A DNA stretch of 15,002 nt from the NCBI GenBank assembly GCA_964604905.1, contig CAZSCC010000340.1:1-15002 (forward strand), read 5' to 3'. The position numbers were made by a program, and so were the translations under genes. Below, in pieces: positions 12,720-15,002 of the stretch; within the stretch, counting starts at the first letter, position 1, and each line of letters opens with the position of its first letter. This DNA comes from JACQFK01 sp964604905. Lineage in GTDB: Bacteria; Planctomycetota; MHYJ01; JACPRB01. The notes beneath the pieces were generated by a model. It did not search any database. It was not told the origin of the DNA and saw nothing but the letters and a program-made list of their open reading frames with translations.

Positions 12720-13966
12720 AGCTTCTTCCGCAGGAAATCTCGGAAGTTCCCGCCGAGAAGGCCCTCGACGTCCCGCTCGATCTCCTTCGCATCGAGCGCC
12801 CAGCCGGACGCGAGGAGGTCGCTGTACTTGTCGAAGAGGACATCGCCCAGGATCTTCTTCGAGTGGGTCCACTTGTAGATCACCTGGTCGAGGACGCGCG
12901 CGTCGGAGTGCTGGGCGGTGAACGACGGCCCCAGCAGCTCGAACCGCTCGCGCGTCATCTCCTCGATGATCGACGGGTTGTTCACGAACCACCAGCAGCC
13001 AAAGACGTGGAGGTTCCGAAACTTGCGCGCGGCCACGCACGCCTGGTGCTGGTTCTCGCGCGAGAGCATCGTGAGCAGGAACTTGTTCCTCGGGAAGGCC
13101 GAGCAGAGGTACTCGACCGCCTCGACGTTGCCGCGGCCCATCCCGTCGCCCGCCATGCGCAGTTCGGGGTTCACCTGCCGGCGGACGCCGATCATGAGGG
13201 CGAGCGGGAGGTCGAGTTCGGCGCAGACGGGAAGGAGCGCGCGCTCGAGGATCTGCCCCGTCTGCGAGTTCTCGGGCGCGGAGAAGGTCGGCGGGAGCGA
13301 GACGCCCACGTAGAGGGGCGCCGTCCGCTGCGCCCACTCGCGGAGGAAGCGCTGGATCTCCTTGAGCGTCTTGGGCGTCAGGCGGTGCTCGACCTTGTAG
13401 CCGAAGTCGTGCATCCGCTTCCACGTCTTGTCCCAGCCGAGGAGGACGGGGTCGATGCGGAGCGCGGCCTTGAACCGCGGGTCTTCCTTGTATTCCTTGA
13501 GCCACGCGGGCCGTTCGGCGTCGTCGAACGGGTCGTTCGTCATGACGCAGTCCTTCAGGCCGGCCAGGGCGAAGACGCGCTCGATGTAGGCGTCGCGCGA
13601 CTGGGCGGCGAAGAACTTCCGGTAGGAGTCGAGGTTGCGACCTTTCACGTCGAGGCCGAGCGCGTTGAGCACGGTCACCACGCCGCGAGTGGCCTCGCTG
13701 AGCGGGGTCTGTTCGACGAAGAGCGCCTTCCAGATCGCGTCCGCCTGCTCCTTTTTCGAGAGCTTCCAGAAGGTCTCGTACGGCATCTCGCTGGCGCGGA
13801 AGAACTCGGCGATCAGGTAGTGGTAGGTGAGCAGATCGTCGATGCCCCAGGAGAGCAGGTCGCCGAACGCGGGGGAATAGAGGTGGGTGTGGACGTCGGT
13901 GATGCGGACCGAGGAGAGGGCCTTGTCGAGGGCTTTCCCCAGGTCCTGCGTCGTCGCGATCGACAT
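12716..13966 (-). CDS. Uronate-isomerase-like amidohydrolase (UxaC superfamily)
   Basis: The protein has 416 residues and no signal peptide, so it is cytosolic. A metal-binding His-x-His sits at 26-28 (DVHTHLY). The C-terminal region carries GCWWFVNN (323-330) and QHSDARVLDQVIYKW (352-366), with Asp355 in the place of the family's late metal/catalytic Asp. These are the landmarks of the glucuronate isomerase branch of the amidohydrolase superfamily, which interconverts uronates and ketouronates. Sequence drift and a length shorter than typical UxaC (about 470) mean the substrate may differ, so no gene symbol is given. ATG 13966 lies 4 bases after the stop of the oxidoreductase gene, with GAGAGG within that gene's end as ribosome site. 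Its TGA overlaps the GTG of the pseudokinase, so all three genes should be one transcript. Neighbours support a role in sugar-acid catabolism. Confidence 0.82.
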   Translation of the reverse strand: MSIATTQDLGKALDKALSSVRITDVHTHLYSPAFGDLLSWGIDDLLTYHYLIAEFFRASEMPYETFWKLSKKEQADAIWKALFVEQTPLSEATRGVVTVLNALGLDVKGRNLDSYRKFFAAQSRDAYIERVFALAGLKDCVMTNDPFDDAERPAWLKEYKEDPRFKAALRIDPVLLGWDKTWKRMHDFGYKVEHRLTPKTLKEIQRFLREWAQRTAPLYVGVSLPPTFSAPENSQTGQILERALLPVCAELDLPLALMIGVRRQVNPELRMAGDGMGRGNVEAVEYLCSAFPRNKFLLTMLSRENQHQACVAARKFRNLHVFGCWWFVNNPSIIEEMTRERFELLGPSFTAQHSDARVLDQVIYKWTHSKKILGDVLFDKYSDLLASGWALDAKEIERDVEGLLGGNFRDFLRKKL

Positions 13967-13970
13967 GGCC

Positions 13971-15002
13971 CTAACCTCTCAGATAGGGGCGGATGTCGAT
14001 CCGCTGGCCCTTCTCCGCGCTCCAGTAGGCCCCGTAGGTGACCACCAGCACGTCGTGCGCCAGCATGAGGTCGCTCTTGGGCGCGCGGCCGTGCGAGATC
14101 GCGCCCACGAAGTCGCGCAGCTCGTCGGGATAGCCGGTCACCATGTCCTCGTCGGGCGAGGGGAACGACCAGCCCTCCTTGGTCTCGGTCTTCTCGACCA
14201 GGTACTCGTCCTTGAAGAAGTCGCCGTCGGGCGTGTAGGCCTGGACCGCGGTGTTCGGGTTGATGCTCGCCTTCAGCACCGCGCGCGAGCCGTAGACGGT
14301 CAGGTAGTTGTAGATGCCGCCCATCACGATGTCGCACGAGGTGAGGAGCGCGACCGAGCCGTCGTCGAAGGTCATGTGGATCGTGCCGTAGTCCTCGACG
14401 TCGTCCCAGCCGGTCTTCATGAACTTCTTCGGCTCGTCCTGGAAGGACTTCATCCAGGTGAGGTTGGCGACCTCGCAGGTGACGGAGACGGGGCGGATCG
14501 GCTTCTGCCCGCGGCGGCGGGCCTCTTCGTACTTCAGGTAGATCGCCGCCCCCACGGGATGGACCGCGAGGCGGAGGAGCGAGCCGCCGCCGGCGGTCTG
14601 CCAGCGCTTGGCGTACTCGGCGTGCGAGCCGCTGTGCGATTCCTCGCCCTGGATGCGCAGGATGGCGGACTTGGAGGCGGCGAGGAGGCGGTTGAGTTTC
14701 ACGACGGGCGGCGAGTAGACCCAGTTCTCGCCGTAGCAGAGGGTGACGCCCGCTTTCGTGATCGCGTCGTACGCCTTGTTCGCGTCGTCGACGACGGACT
14801 TGAACATCGACTCGCGCGACACGCCCTTGGCCGTCCACGTCTTGTCCATCATGTCGGCGGGCCCGAAGTAGCCGCTGAGCGGCTTCTCGCAGAAGACGTG
14901 CTTCCCGTGCTGCGCGGCCATCACGGCATAAGGGACGTGGAGGTAGTTGGGGACGACGAGGTCGACGGCGTCGATCTCCTTGTCGGCCATCAGCTGCTCG
15001 AC
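13971..15002 (-). CDS. Gfo/Idh/MocA-family oxidoreductase, N-terminus outside window
   Basis: 343 residues are visible; the gene continues past the right edge, and the missing part should hold the first strands of the NAD(P)-binding Rossmann fold. The visible start, DAVDLVVPNYLHVPYAVMAAQHGKHVFCEKPL, is the classic second half of that fold, ending in the EKP motif whose Lys helps bind cofactor and substrate. A roughly 30-residue insertion after EKPL (YFGPADMMDKTWTAKG...) is a subfamily feature. The GGGSLLRLAVHP segment keeps the family His, but Arg stands where the Asp of the usual D-x3-H pair is expected. A C-terminal beta-sheet domain follows (TIHMTFDDGSVALLTSCDI...). Family members oxidise or reduce sugars, inositols and related compounds. 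It is the first gene visible in the operon with the uronate-isomerase-like protein. An ATG at 14990 is internal, not the true start. Confidence 0.9.
   Translation of the reverse strand, partial: VEQLMADKEIDAVDLVVPNYLHVPYAVMAAQHGKHVFCEKPLSGYFGPADMMDKTWTAKGVSRESMFKSVVDDANKAYDAITKAGVTLCYGENWVYSPPVVKLNRLLAASKSAILRIQGEESHSGSHAEYAKRWQTAGGGSLLRLAVHPVGAAIYLKYEEARRRGQKPIRPVSVTCEVANLTWMKSFQDEPKKFMKTGWDDVEDYGTIHMTFDDGSVALLTSCDIVMGGIYNYLTVYGSRAVLKASINPNTAVQAYTPDGDFFKDEYLVEKTETKEGWSFPSPDEDMVTGYPDELRDFVGAISHGRAPKSDLMLAHDVLVVTYGAYWSAEKGQRIDIRPYLRG

Noticed and set aside
12863..14041. Plus-strand open frame opposite the uronate-isomerase-like gene
   Set aside because: Antisense shadow; the minus strand has the HTH metal motif, CWWF block and operon spacing.
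1..15002. CRISPR arrays, insertion sequences, tRNA or rRNA genes, prophage or defence-system genes
   Set aside because: No short direct repeats with spacers, no transposase or integrase motifs, and no tRNA-like cloverleaf were seen on either strand by eye; the only tandem repeat is the coding TPR array.

Overview
The window is about 15 kb of GC-rich bacterial DNA, densely packed with genes. It has no rRNA, tRNA, CRISPR array or insertion sequence that I can see. The gene content suggests a Planctomycetota-like or other deep-branching heterotroph known mainly from metagenomes: secreted terpenoid-cyclase-fold (prenyltransferase repeat) proteins, HEAT-repeat proteins, a Ser/Thr kinase fused to TPRs, a divergent sigma-like protein, and Gfo/Idh/MocA plus amidohydrolase sugar genes. 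This is an inference from gene content; no marker gene is present to settle it.

Layout, left to right. A 5'-truncated lipoprotein amidohydrolase (2-862, +) is followed by a short HEAT-repeat protein (901-1485, +). A secreted jelly-roll, polysaccharide-lyase-like protein (1515-2621, -) converges on these two. It is divergent from a YajG-like lipoprotein (2784-3371, +). Next comes a lower-GC patch with a sigma-70 region-2-like protein (3493-4350, +) and a 41-residue acidic microprotein (4406-4531, +), closed by a strong GC hairpin terminator (4564-4589). Then follow a type-2 malate/lactate dehydrogenase (4673-5761, +), two tandem paralogous exported prenyltransferase-repeat proteins (5797-6975 and 6978-8549, +; the second carries an extra HEAT module), and a membrane Ser/Thr kinase with eleven perfect 34-residue TPR units (8593-11640, +).

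On the minus strand, transcribed from the right edge inward, lies a tight three-gene operon. It holds a Gfo/Idh/MocA oxidoreductase (cut by the window end), a uronate-isomerase-like amidohydrolase (12716-13966) and a predicted pseudokinase (11637-12719). The pseudokinase GTG start overlaps the amidohydrolase stop, and its stop overlaps the stop of the TPR kinase in a tail-to-tail arrangement.

How they may work together. The two ends of the window look like carbohydrate or uronate catabolism. The jelly-roll protein could supply uronate-type substrates, though nothing here proves it. The middle looks like signalling plus exported scaffold-type proteins. The most unusual points are the catalytically degenerate kinase translationally coupled to a sugar-catabolic gene and sharing an N-terminal module with the convergent active kinase; the sigma-2-only protein with a candidate ECF-type promoter and a downstream microprotein; and candidate leaderless promoters placed 7-8 bases before three start codons. 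The longest stretches without a gene are 2622-2783, 4532-4672 and 3372-3492, all under 300 bases.
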